A DNA stretch of 53,815 nt, from positions 1 through 53,815 of the forward strand of contig JAEUQF010000476.1 in assembly GCA_016789745.1 (NCBI GenBank), in the 5' to 3' direction. Shown in pieces: positions 16,612 through 23,718 of this stretch (positions are counted from its first letter, which is position 1; each line of letters opens with the position of its first letter). The notes under the pieces are model-generated. The model was not told the origin of the DNA and searched no databases. It saw only the letters and a list, made by a program, of their open reading frames with translations. The position numbers and the translations under genes are program-made. The DNA is from Bryobacterales bacterium. GTDB lineage: Bacteria > Acidobacteriota > Terriglobia > Bryobacterales > Bryobacteraceae.

Positions 16612-17223
16612 ATGCGGATTATAGCGGGAGAGTTCAAGAGCCGGCGCATCAAGTCGGTGCCGGGAGAGGATGTACGGCCGACGCCGGACCGTTTGCGCGA
16701 ATCGCTGTTTAGTATTCTGCAGCCGCGGTTGGAAGACGCGGTGTTTCTGGACGCGTACGCGGGCACGGGCGCGGTGGGTCTGGAGGCGGTGAGCCGGGGC
16801 GCGAGTAAAGCGATTCTGATTGAGAAGAACCGCGAGGCGATGACGGCGCTGGAGGACAATGTGCGGAGTTTAGGCGTCCAGAGCCGGGTGCAGGTGATCA
16901 AGGGCTCCGCGCATGTGTACATGGGGAGTCATCCGGCCGATATTGTGTTCATCGACCCGCCTTACGATTCGGATAAGGAGTACGAACGGTCGCTGGAGGT
17001 AGCGGGGACGATGGGGGCAGGGCTGGTTATTGTGCAACACGATGTCCGGCGCGCTTTGCCGGACTCGCAAGGCAAGCTGACGAAAACGCGGACGGTTCGG
17101 CAAGGAACGAATGTGCTGACTTTCTATTCGCCCATGCCAGCAGCACCAGACCCGCCACAAACACTGCCATTACCAGATCCGGAGTCAGATACACCGCCGG
17201 CCAATTCGCCGCAAACCGAGTAG
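16612..17223 (+). CDS. rsmD: 16S rRNA (guanine966-N2)-methyltransferase
   Basis: AdoMet-dependent RNA methyltransferase acting on the small ribosomal subunit. Family hallmarks: MRIIAGEFKSRRIKSVPG at the N-terminus, RPTPDRLRESLFSIL, the AdoMet-binding DAYAGTGAVGLEA (residues 47-59), and the catalytic FIDPPYDS (DPPY at 115-118). The folded domain ends near residue 174 (GTNVLTFYSP). The last 29 residues are Pro-rich, unusual for the family, and are encoded on the strand opposite a transmembrane helix of the convergent membrane protein, with a 197-nt overlap. It follows recG after 3 nt. Confidence 0.94.
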   Translation: MRIIAGEFKSRRIKSVPGEDVRPTPDRLRESLFSILQPRLEDAVFLDAYAGTGAVGLEAVSRGASKAILIEKNREAMTALEDNVRSLGVQSRVQVIKGSAHVYMGSHPADIVFIDPPYDSDKEYERSLEVAGTMGAGLVIVQHDVRRALPDSQGKLTKTRTVRQGTNVLTFYSPMPAAPDPPQTLPLPDPESDTPPANSPQTE

Positions 17224-18157
17224 TGTTATCGGAATAGTGCAGCCACTCTCCGGAGATATAGCGGGGGGCTGGCCAATATAAGGCTGCCGAGGCGAGGGTT
17301 GCCACGGCGAGTCCCCAACCGCGGGTCAGCGACCACGTAACGCCGGCGGTGGCAAAAAACGCAGCTACGGTGAGTTCGGTTGTCCATGCGGTGCTGGCGC
17401 GGTAGAGGGCAACGAACGGCCGGTAGTCCTCAGACCAGGTGAACGCCAGCAGCGCGGAAAGCGCTGCCCAGGCCAGAAAGGCGGCGCTTAGGGCCAGACC
17501 CGCCCGGCGGGTGGCAGCCGGCTGCAATGCTGCGAACAGGCCCAGCAAGGCAGCGGGCCATAGCGAATGGACAAACGCGCGCCACGGCACCCCAGCCAAC
17601 CGCCACATGCCATCCCAAGCCTCCGGCGGCGTGTACATGGCAAAGTTTCCGGCAGCAGGAGGCATCTCCGGAGGCTGCGCCACGAACAGCATCAGCGCCA
17701 GGAAGGACCATCCCAGCAGCCCGCTACGAAGCTTAGCCGCCGTAACCAGCCCGATCGCCACACAGGCCAGCGGCACCATCAGCCAATAGAAGTACGCCTC
17801 ACGGTCAGAGTGGCCAACACAAGTGCAATGCGGCCACCCGGGCTCCACGGTATGAATGCGTCCGCCGGGGTCGCGCACGGTGAACGCGAACGCGGCGCGA
17901 TTGGGCATGTCGTCCGGCTGCCGCGCCACGCGCCACAACTCGCGCACGTATGTCGAATAGGCAACGAACGGCTTTCCGTTCACTGCCAGCAACTCCTGCC
18001 CCGGTGAGATCTGCATGGCAAAGCGATTGGAGAATGGGCGCACGTCAAAGGGGAAATACACCGCAAACGACTGCATCGCCCAGATGGCATCGAGGCCGAA
18101 GCGGATCTGGTAGGCAATGATCGGAATCGCCAGGAACAGCAGCGCCAGTCTGCGCAC
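17027..18157 (-). CDS. Polytopic membrane protein with a PDZ-like N-terminal segment
   Basis: A 376-residue inner-membrane protein I cannot name. An N-terminal membrane helix (LALLFLAIPIIAYQIRFGL) is followed by an extracytoplasmic stretch with ISPGQELLAVNGKPF, which resembles the ligand-binding turn of PDZ domains, and then about seven further hydrophobic helices. A GTG at 18157 gives the expected N-terminal helix; upstream sequence in this frame belongs to the regulator gene. It starts 26 nt after the WYL regulator stop, so the two may be one transcript. Its last 65 codons overlap rsmD on the other strand; the final membrane helix (TPDLVMAVFVAGLVLLAW) lies opposite the rsmD tail. Confidence 0.7.
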   Translation of the reverse strand: MRRLALLFLAIPIIAYQIRFGLDAIWAMQSFAVYFPFDVRPFSNRFAMQISPGQELLAVNGKPFVAYSTYVRELWRVARQPDDMPNRAAFAFTVRDPGGRIHTVEPGWPHCTCVGHSDREAYFYWLMVPLACVAIGLVTAAKLRSGLLGWSFLALMLFVAQPPEMPPAAGNFAMYTPPEAWDGMWRLAGVPWRAFVHSLWPAALLGLFAALQPAATRRAGLALSAAFLAWAALSALLAFTWSEDYRPFVALYRASTAWTTELTVAAFFATAGVTWSLTRGWGLAVATLASAALYWPAPRYISGEWLHYSDNTTRFAANWPAVYLTPDLVMAVFVAGLVLLAWANRKSAHSFLAEPSAFSSACLASPAKRAGHRVAQ

Positions 18158-18183
18158 GTATCGTTGGACACCGGCTGACGGTC

Positions 18184-19134
18184 TCAGGTGCCCGCCGCCT
18201 GCATCGCTCGCGCTGCAAGCCTGTGGAACGCCTGGCGCAGTTCCGGCGGTTGCCGTACTTCGATGCGGTATCCCAGACTGAGCAGCATCGCCGCGAACCG
18301 GTCTACGTTGTCCCGTGTGCAACGCAGGGTTGTTCCTTCCCTCTCCGGCTGGATACTGACGCGGTGCAGGGCAAAGTGCGACTGCGCGCATTCGTACGGC
18401 ATGTCCAGCCAAACCTCGATTTGATGGCCGGTTTCGACAAACGGCATCGATGCCTGTAGGTACGTGCGCGCGTCGAACCCGGACGGCCGCTCGAAGGCGA
18501 TGTCTAATAGCTGCACGCCGGTTACCCGGTCCAACCGGAAGGTGCGGATGGCCTGTCGCAGCCGGCACTGTCCCACCATGTACCAGCGGCCATCCATGTG
18601 GACAATCCCATAGGGCTCGATTTCGCGCTGGGTTGCGTTGCGATGATGGGATTCGTAGGCGAATGCCACGACGCGCCTTGCGCGTACGGCGTTGCACACG
18701 CGTAATAGAGACTCGGCCGAGGTCGTGATGACCCACGGTCCCGGCTCGATCGCCACCACCTCCTCTACGGTCTGGGCGCCCTGGCGTAGCGCCTCCGGCA
18801 GCACACGGCCCAGCTTCGCGGCCGCGCCCTCGGTGGCTGGAGCAAAGGCGGCTAAACCCAGATGGCGCAGCGCCCGCAGGCCGAGGGTGAGGGCGAAGGC
18901 CTCCTCGTCGGTGAACATCATCGGCGGCAGGCGGAAGCCCGGCTTCAGGCGATAGGCCCCGCCCACTCCTCGCGTGGATTCCACCGGGATACACAGATCC
19001 TGCAGACGGGCGATATAGCGCTGCACGGTACGCGTGTTGACCTCGAGCCGTTCGGCGAGTTCGGCTCCGGTGACACGTTCGCGCGCCTGCAGGATTTCGA
19101 GGACGGTGAGCACGCGCAGGATTGGGTCGTACAT
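18184..19134 (-). CDS. WYL-domain transcriptional regulator (YafY type)
   Basis: A 316-residue DNA-binding protein. The N-terminal winged helix-turn-helix is clear: ILQARERVTGAELAERLEVN then TRTVQRYIARLQDLCIPVES. The WYL domain follows with the diagnostic RWYMVG and the basic FRLDRVTGVQLL, which in relatives senses nucleotides or nucleic acid ligands. A C-terminal WCX-like extension is present. It is divergent from the DinB gene with 63 bp between them, the usual arrangement of a regulator and its target. The intergenic space holds TGTC/GACA half-sites that could be its operator. Confidence 0.9.
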   Translation of the reverse strand: MYDPILRVLTVLEILQARERVTGAELAERLEVNTRTVQRYIARLQDLCIPVESTRGVGGAYRLKPGFRLPPMMFTDEEAFALTLGLRALRHLGLAAFAPATEGAAAKLGRVLPEALRQGAQTVEEVVAIEPGPWVITTSAESLLRVCNAVRARRVVAFAYESHHRNATQREIEPYGIVHMDGRWYMVGQCRLRQAIRTFRLDRVTGVQLLDIAFERPSGFDARTYLQASMPFVETGHQIEVWLDMPYECAQSHFALHRVSIQPEREGTTLRCTRDNVDRFAAMLLSLGYRIEVRQPPELRQAFHRLAARAMQAAGT

Positions 19135-19146
19135 GAAATTTTATGG

Positions 19147-19174
19147 TGTCACGAATTGGCGACAGCTTCTGTCG
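19147..19174. promoter_or_regulatory. Candidate operator between the WYL regulator and DinB genes
   Basis: Three TGTC/GACA half-sites in 28 bp: TGTC at 19147-19150, GACA at 19161-19164 and TGTC at 19070-series position 19070+100 (19170-19173). The latter two form a perfect inverted repeat CGACAG-CTT-CTGTCG (19160-19174). It lies midway between two divergent starts, which fits control of both genes by the WYL protein. This is inferred from symmetry and position only. Confidence 0.45.
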
Positions 19175-19197
19175 GGAATCGCCCGTAGCATGAATCC

Positions 19198-19680
19198 ATG
19201 ACCACGACTTCAACCGAGACCGTTCTCAGTTCGCAGGATCTGCTGATCCACTGGCAGGGCCATCGTAAGCTGACGCGTAAGCTGATCGAAGCCTTTCCGG
19301 AAGACAAGCTGTTCAGCTTTTCGATTGGCGGGATGCGGCCGTTCGCGGCGATGATCGCCGAGTTTCTGAAGATGGCCGCGCCGATCGCCAAGGGTGTCGC
19401 CACGGGCACCTGGGGCAAGTTTGAAGAAGACCTGGGGGATGTGAAGACGAAGGCCGAGCTGTTGCGGATGTGGGATGAATCGACGGCGGAGATTGATGCG
19501 ATCTGGCCGACGATCCCGGCGCACCGTTTCTCGGAAGTGGATAAGGCGTTTGGGCAGTGGGAGGGGTCGGGGATCAACACGATCCTCTATGCCATTGACA
19601 ACGAGATTCACCATCGGGGACAGGGGTATGTGTACCTGCGCGCCTTGGGGGTGGAACCGCCGCCTTTCTGGGAACGCTAG
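19198..19680 (+). CDS. DinB/DfsB-family four-helix protein
   Basis: A 160-residue cytosolic protein of the DinB superfamily, metal-binding four-helix bundles that often act as thiol-dependent transferases in detoxification. The C-terminal signature NEIHHRGQGYVYLRALGVEP contains two of the three usual histidine ligands. The residues around LLIHWQGHRKLTRKLIEA give the first helix, with a histidine as the likely third ligand. The ATG is at 19198. It is paired divergently with a WYL-domain regulator, a combination that recurs in many genomes. The substrate is unknown. Confidence 0.82.
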   Translation: MTTTSTETVLSSQDLLIHWQGHRKLTRKLIEAFPEDKLFSFSIGGMRPFAAMIAEFLKMAAPIAKGVATGTWGKFEEDLGDVKTKAELLRMWDESTAEIDAIWPTIPAHRFSEVDKAFGQWEGSGINTILYAIDNEIHHRGQGYVYLRALGVEPPPFWER

Positions 19681-19694
19681 ATAGCGATGCGAAT

Positions 19695-19766
19695 CAGACG
19701 ATGCGCGGCGTTACTGCTGGTGAGCGAGGGCTAATTTCCGTGCAGCCCGGGCTAGCGCATCGTCTG
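19695..19766. repeat. 12-bp perfect inverted repeat spanning the vapC 3' end
   Basis: CAGACGATGCGC (19695-19706) is mirrored by GCGCATCGTCTG (19755-19766) with 48 bp between. The left arm lies between the convergent dinB-like and vapC genes; the right arm is inside the last 20 codons of vapC. It could act as a stem-loop at the end of either transcript, or be an end duplication left when the vapBC module arrived. Confidence 0.5.
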
Positions 19767-20082
19767 CCGTCCAAAGCTCCACCCCTGCCACTCGCGCCGA
19801 CGCCAGTAAGTGGGCATCCGTCCACCCGATCCCCTGCCCGTAGAGTTTGTGCGCCCGCACGAAGTCTACTACCTCTCCGTGGGGAATCAGCGCTATCCGA
19901 GGCAGCCTGTTGTAGTCGGCCAGAAGCTGACGATTTCCGCCTGGATCGCCGATGAGCAGTTCTCCGTACACCAAGTCATGCCCGACGACCTCCTCGCTAT
20001 CCAGGAGCGCATCGAGATGCCCGGCATAGGGTTCCCGGTTGCGCAGAAACCAGATCCAGACCGATGTATCGGCAAGAACCAA
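19711..20082 (-). CDS. vapC: VapC-type PIN-domain ribonuclease toxin
   Basis: A 123-residue PIN domain, the RNA-cleaving toxin of a type II toxin-antitoxin pair. Acidic metal-binding residues are in place: D5 (LADTSVWI), E41 (YGELLIG), D89 (GWTDAHLLASA) and D107/D108 (WTADDAL). The start is a TTG at 20082 directly abutting the vapB stop (TAA then TTG), so translation must be coupled; no separate ribosome site exists. The length is typical. The RNA target cannot be read from the sequence. Confidence 0.9.
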   Translation of the reverse strand: MVLADTSVWIWFLRNREPYAGHLDALLDSEEVVGHDLVYGELLIGDPGGNRQLLADYNRLPRIALIPHGEVVDFVRAHKLYGQGIGWTDAHLLASARVAGVELWTADDALARAARKLALAHQQ

Positions 20083-20301
20083 TTAGGCCACCGTCTGCTT
20101 CCGCGACGAGGCGTCGTTACGACGTCGCGACGGGGCAACCGCAGTCTTATTACTGCCCCTGAGCTTTCTTAGACGCTGGTAGGCCTGACGCAGAACTAAC
20201 GACTCCAGGCCGAGTCGTACCGCCTCGGTATCCGTTGCGGCGCCGGATGCTTCGCGGGCCTCACGAAGCAATTCCTCGTCGATATGCAGCGTCTTTTTCA
20301 T
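20083..20301 (-). CDS. vapB: VapB-type antitoxin
   Basis: A 72-residue antitoxin. The N-terminal MKKTLHIDEELLREAREASG followed by TDTEAVRLGLESLV is the ribbon-helix-helix-like DNA-binding part seen in VapB/DUF2191 antitoxins. The basic, disordered-looking C-terminus (RKLRGSNKTAV, RRRNDASSRKQ) would wrap the toxin. The ATG at 20301 was chosen over an upstream in-frame start because the palindromic operator (20315-20328) lies just in front of it. It immediately precedes vapC. Confidence 0.85.
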   Translation of the reverse strand: MKKTLHIDEELLREAREASGAATDTEAVRLGLESLVLRQAYQRLRKLRGSNKTAVAPSRRRNDASSRKQTVA

Positions 20302-20314
20302 ACAGACCAAACTA

Positions 20315-20328
20315 CCATATCGGTATGG
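20315..20328. promoter_or_regulatory. Palindromic operator for vapBC
   Basis: CCATATCGGTATGG is a perfect inverted repeat of 5-bp arms (CCATA/TATGG) around four bases, 13 bp upstream of the vapB start. Toxin-antitoxin pairs of this kind usually repress themselves through such a site. It lies in the 30-bp gap between the upstream oxidoreductase gene's stop and vapB. Confidence 0.55.
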
Positions 20329-20331
20329 CAA

Positions 20332-22185
20332 TCACGCCCCCGGCGTACTCTGTTCCCGAACTCCCGCCGCGGCAATCTGCGCGATATCCAACAGCTTCGG
20401 GGGCTGTTCGGAAACGGCGGCCAGCGCATCGCGGAACATGGTGTTGCAGAACGGGCAGGCCGCTCCCACCACGGTTGCACCGGTATTGGCCAACTCTTCG
20501 GCGCGAGCCATGTTGACGCGCTTGCCCTTCTCTTCTCCCAGGAAGGCCAAGCCGCCGCCGGCGCCGCAACAGAAGGACCGCTCGCGGGCGCGAGGCGGAT
20601 CCACTACGGTGCCGCCGAGAGCGGCGACCTGACGGGGCTCTTCATAGACGCCTTTGTAGCGACCGAGGTAGCAGGGGTCGTGGAACACAACCTTCTCCGT
20701 GCCGGCCTTCGGCAGTTTGGAACTGTGGCGCGCCAGGAACTCGCTGTGGTGTTCAATCTGGATATTGGCGCCGAATTCCTGATAATCCTCGCCGATGGTG
20801 CGGACGCAATGCGGGCAAATCGACAGTAGTTTTTGCACCTTCGCCGATTTGAAGCTTTCCAGGTTCTGTTCGGCCAGCTGTCCGAACACGAGATCATTGC
20901 CGAGGCGGCGCGCCGAATCGCCGGTGCAGCGCTCCTTCTTCAACACGCCGTAGCTAACGCCGAGATGCTGCAGGACCTGGGTCAGAGCGATCACAATCTC
21001 CTTGCCCTGCGGATCATAGGACCCCATGCAGCCCATCCAGAGGCAATACTCCTGGGTGCCGTCGAAGATGGGGAACTGTTGTTTGGTGATGAACTTTTCG
21101 CGCTCGCTTTGGGAGAAGCCCATGGGATTGCCGTTCCGTTCGAGATTCAGGAACAGCTTGTTGCCGTAGTCGTCTTCCCATTTGCCGGTGTTGGTGGCGC
21201 CGCGGCGCAGGCCGATGATGGCGGGCAGGTGTTGGATGCCGACCGGGCACTGGAACTCGCAGGCTCCGCAGGTGGTGCATTGGAAGACAGCCTCCTGGGA
21301 GATGTGTTTGCCGAGCAGGGGCTCTTCGTTGCCGGGCCCCTCTTCCTTGAGGTAGCTTCGGAAGCCGAGGATGATTTCCTTGGGGTTAAGGATCTTGCCA
21401 GTGTTATTGGCCGGGCAATGCTCCGTGCAGCGGCCGCACTCGACACAGGAAAAGGCCTGCAGGGAGAGGATTTGGGTGAGGTCTTTGCCAGTGTCCAGGC
21501 CGAAGTCCTCGTCGCCCACCAGAGGCGGGATCTGGCTGAAGCCATCGCGTTTGAGGAAGATGGTTGCCGGGCTCAGGATCAGGTGCAGGTGCTTGGTTTT
21601 CGGCACCAGCGGCAGGAACACCAGCAGCGCCGCGGTATGCAGCCACCAGATCCAATGCGGAGCCCCGCCTTGGCCGTGCATGGCGTAGTCGGCGAGGTAG
21701 GTCCACATGAGGGTGAAGATCAACACGGCGATGATGCCGGACTCTTTCGAGACTTTGCCGAGCCAGCGCGGCTGCAGGACAAAGCGCCGGAATGCCAGGC
21801 CCACGATGGACACGATCACGGCGACGGCAAACAGGGCGGCGAGGCCGAAATAGAAGCGTCCGAACCAACTGACGGGCGAGATCAGTTCCAGCCCGAATCC
21901 GAGGGCGAAGTGATTCGTGGTGACCAGGGCAAATGCCAGGAAACCCCAAAAGACGAAGGCATGGGCGATGCCGGGGAGCGGGCGCTGGCTGATGACCTTA
22001 GCCTGGCACAGCACTTCCCACACGAAGTCGCGCGTTCGGCGTGCGACGTCGCCCCACTTCCAGTTGTCGTCCTTTTTCGAAGCCTGGACAATGCGGACCA
22101 CTTTGCCGAATCGCTGCCAGAAGAAATAGGCGGAGGCGAGGATAGCCGCCAGCAATACGAGTCGCTCAACCCACACGATTGTCAT
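20332..22185 (-). CDS. Membrane-bound heterodisulfide-reductase-like Fe-S oxidoreductase
   Basis: A 617-residue protein fusing a membrane electron-carrier part to soluble Fe-S domains. Residues 1-200 have about six membrane helices of the NarI/cytochrome b type with conserved His positions. Two ferredoxin-like [4Fe-4S] motifs follow: C247, C250, C253, C257P and C303, C306, C309, C313P. The C-terminal third carries two CCG domains (ERCTGDSARRLGN with ICPHC; then HDPCYLGRY with FCCGAGGG and ACPFC). This layout matches FadF/HdrD-like proteins thought to pass electrons from electron-transferring flavoproteins to quinone. No etfAB gene is in the window, so the donor is inferred. The ATG at 22185 is 35 bp from the divergent sugar-nucleotide gene. 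Confidence 0.87.
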   Translation of the reverse strand: MTIVWVERLVLLAAILASAYFFWQRFGKVVRIVQASKKDDNWKWGDVARRTRDFVWEVLCQAKVISQRPLPGIAHAFVFWGFLAFALVTTNHFALGFGLELISPVSWFGRFYFGLAALFAVAVIVSIVGLAFRRFVLQPRWLGKVSKESGIIAVLIFTLMWTYLADYAMHGQGGAPHWIWWLHTAALLVFLPLVPKTKHLHLILSPATIFLKRDGFSQIPPLVGDEDFGLDTGKDLTQILSLQAFSCVECGRCTEHCPANNTGKILNPKEIILGFRSYLKEEGPGNEEPLLGKHISQEAVFQCTTCGACEFQCPVGIQHLPAIIGLRRGATNTGKWEDDYGNKLFLNLERNGNPMGFSQSEREKFITKQQFPIFDGTQEYCLWMGCMGSYDPQGKEIVIALTQVLQHLGVSYGVLKKERCTGDSARRLGNDLVFGQLAEQNLESFKSAKVQKLLSICPHCVRTIGEDYQEFGANIQIEHHSEFLARHSSKLPKAGTEKVVFHDPCYLGRYKGVYEEPRQVAALGGTVVDPPRARERSFCCGAGGGLAFLGEEKGKRVNMARAEELANTGATVVGAACPFCNTMFRDALAAVSEQPPKLLDIAQIAAAGVREQSTPGA

Positions 22186-22188
22186 AAC

Positions 22189-22217
22189 TTGGGCAACCCA
22201 CGCGTCTCGGTTAGAAT
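22189..22217 (+). promoter_or_regulatory. Candidate promoter for the UDP-glucuronate decarboxylase gene
   Basis: -35 TTGGGC (22189-22194), 17-bp spacer and -10 TAGAAT (22212-22217). Transcription would begin around 22224, after the ATG at 22221 and just at the AGAGGA ribosome site, which supports use of the TTG at 22239. Confidence 0.45.
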
Positions 22218-22238
22218 GACATGAGAGGACTTGACCAT

Positions 22239-23177
22239 TTGCGATTCCTGATCTCCGGCGCGGCCGGGTTCATCGGCTCCCACCTTTGCGACCGCTTGCT
22301 TGCCGACGGCCACGAGGTAGTGGCACTCGACAATTTCATCACGGGCTCAAAAGACAACGTCGCGCATCTGGAGGGGCACAGCCGCTTCCAACTGTACGCG
22401 CACGACGTCACACAGCCTTTCTTCAACCATACCGCCTTTGACGCCGTACTGCATCTGGCTTCGCTTGCGAGCCCAAAGCATTATTTCGCACATCCGATCG
22501 AGACTCTGGAATCGGGTTCCACGGCCACTCGGAACATGTTGGAAGTGGCGCGCCGGGATAATGCGCGGTTTCTGATCACGTCCACTTCGGAAGCTTATGG
22601 CGACCCGGAAGTGCACCCGCAGGTGGAGACTTATTGGGGCAACGTGAATCCGGTGGGGCCGCGGTCGTGTTATGACGAGAGCAAGCGCTATGCCGAGGCG
22701 CTGACGATGGCGTATCACCGGATGCATGGGGTGAAGACCACGATTGCGCGCATCTTCAACACGTATGGCCCGCGGATGGCTCTGGATGACGGGCGTGTGG
22801 TGCCGGCATTCATTGACCAGGCTTTGCGTGGCGAACCGCTGACGGTGTACGGCGATGGCAGCCAGACACGCAGTTTCTGCTACGTGCGGGATCTGGTGGA
22901 TGGGCTGGTGCGGTTGGCGCTGTCTGACGAGCGGTATCCGGTAAACCTTGGCAATCCGGCGGAGATGACGATTCTGCAGTTTGCCGAATATATCCGGGAT
23001 GCGGTGAATCCGAGCCTGCCGATCGTGTTTCACCCCCTGCCGCAGGATGATCCGAAACGGCGGCGCCCCGACATTACGAAGGCGCGCACGATTCTGGGGT
23101 GGGAACCGGCGGTGGGGCTGGGGGAAGGGTTGGAAGAGACGATTGGATATTTCCGGCAGCGCGTGGACCGGCTATAG
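22239..23177 (+). CDS. UDP-glucuronate decarboxylase (UDP-xylose synthase)
   Basis: Extended short-chain dehydrogenase converting UDP-glucuronate to UDP-xylose for polysaccharide synthesis. NAD-binding GAAGFIG is at residues 7-13, the relay residues in STSE at 115-118, and the YxxxK pair Y145/K149. The segments DNFITGSKDNV, HPQVETYWGNVNPVGPRSCY and RIFNTYGPRM, then VVPAFIDQAL and LTVYGDGSQTRSFCYV, are close to the known enzymes. A TTG start at 22239 is preferred: AGAGGA lies 9 nt upstream, it gives the family N-terminus, and the predicted promoter would start RNA downstream of the ATG at 22221. That ATG would add six residues. 312 residues is normal. Confidence 0.9.
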   Translation: MRFLISGAAGFIGSHLCDRLLADGHEVVALDNFITGSKDNVAHLEGHSRFQLYAHDVTQPFFNHTAFDAVLHLASLASPKHYFAHPIETLESGSTATRNMLEVARRDNARFLITSTSEAYGDPEVHPQVETYWGNVNPVGPRSCYDESKRYAEALTMAYHRMHGVKTTIARIFNTYGPRMALDDGRVVPAFIDQALRGEPLTVYGDGSQTRSFCYVRDLVDGLVRLALSDERYPVNLGNPAEMTILQFAEYIRDAVNPSLPIVFHPLPQDDPKRRRPDITKARTILGWEPAVGLGEGLEETIGYFRQRVDRL

Positions 23178-23201
23178 GGAAGCGCGGCGGCCCACCCACG
23201 C

Positions 23202-23648
23202 CTACTTTTTCTTTTTCGGAATCTTCTGAGGGTCCAGCAGGTGCTTCGGCTCGAAGTTCTCTTTATCCCAGCGAAAGGCTTCGGCCAGTTGCACGCCGAC
23301 GAAGTAGCCATCATCGCGATACATGCAGTAGCGGACTTCGCCTTCCACCTTCCACTGCGGATGTTTGACGCGGATGAGGGTGGAACTCGGGACGGGAGAC
23401 TCCAGTTGGACGCACGCGCCGGAGCGGGAGATATCCTCCAGGACGGCGGTGCCCTTGCGCACCCAGCGGTTGCGTGTTTCGTCCTTGATCCAAACCTGGA
23501 CGAGGTCCGAGCACCAGAGGCGGGGTTCGGCGCGGCGTTCGACAAACAGCGCTTGCTTGCCGGGCAGGTCGGCTTTTTTGATTGCGGTGGCGAGCTTTGC
23601 CAAGTTCCCTAGCATTTGCGAGTCTTCTTTTGGCCCTTTATCTGACAA
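23202..23648 (-). CDS. PilZ-domain protein
   Basis: A 148-residue protein with one PilZ domain, which in relatives binds cyclic di-GMP. The RxxxR-like motif ERRAEPR and the distal DISRSGACVQL (D/NxSxxG) are present, followed by the beta-barrel with VRYCMYRDDGYFVGVQL. The C-terminus is lysine-rich (KIPKKKK). A TTG start at 23648 is chosen: the perfect AGGAGG (complement of 23657-23662) ends 8 nt before it, whereas a GTG at 23657 would overlap that site. An ATG at 23615 is a third option. It converges with the decarboxylase gene, leaving 24 bp. A link to c-di-GMP control of polysaccharide is plausible but unproven. Confidence 0.82.
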   Translation of the reverse strand: MSDKGPKEDSQMLGNLAKLATAIKKADLPGKQALFVERRAEPRLWCSDLVQVWIKDETRNRWVRKGTAVLEDISRSGACVQLESPVPSSTLIRVKHPQWKVEGEVRYCMYRDDGYFVGVQLAEAFRWDKENFEPKHLLDPQKIPKKKK

Positions 23649-23718
23649 TTCGGCCACCTCCTGCAGGAACTTGAATTCAGAATAACCTTAGGGTCGTAAG
23701 GTTCTCACCGCACTGTGC

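Noticed and set aside
18158..19213. N-terminal extension of the membrane protein frame through the whole WYL regulator gene
   Set aside because: The extension is out of frame with the well-conserved WYL protein and lacks any fold; the membrane protein starts naturally at 18157.
23200..23222. T-rich run after the decarboxylase gene as a terminator
   Set aside because: The run is the complement of the lysine codons ending the PilZ gene, and no convincing stem precedes it.
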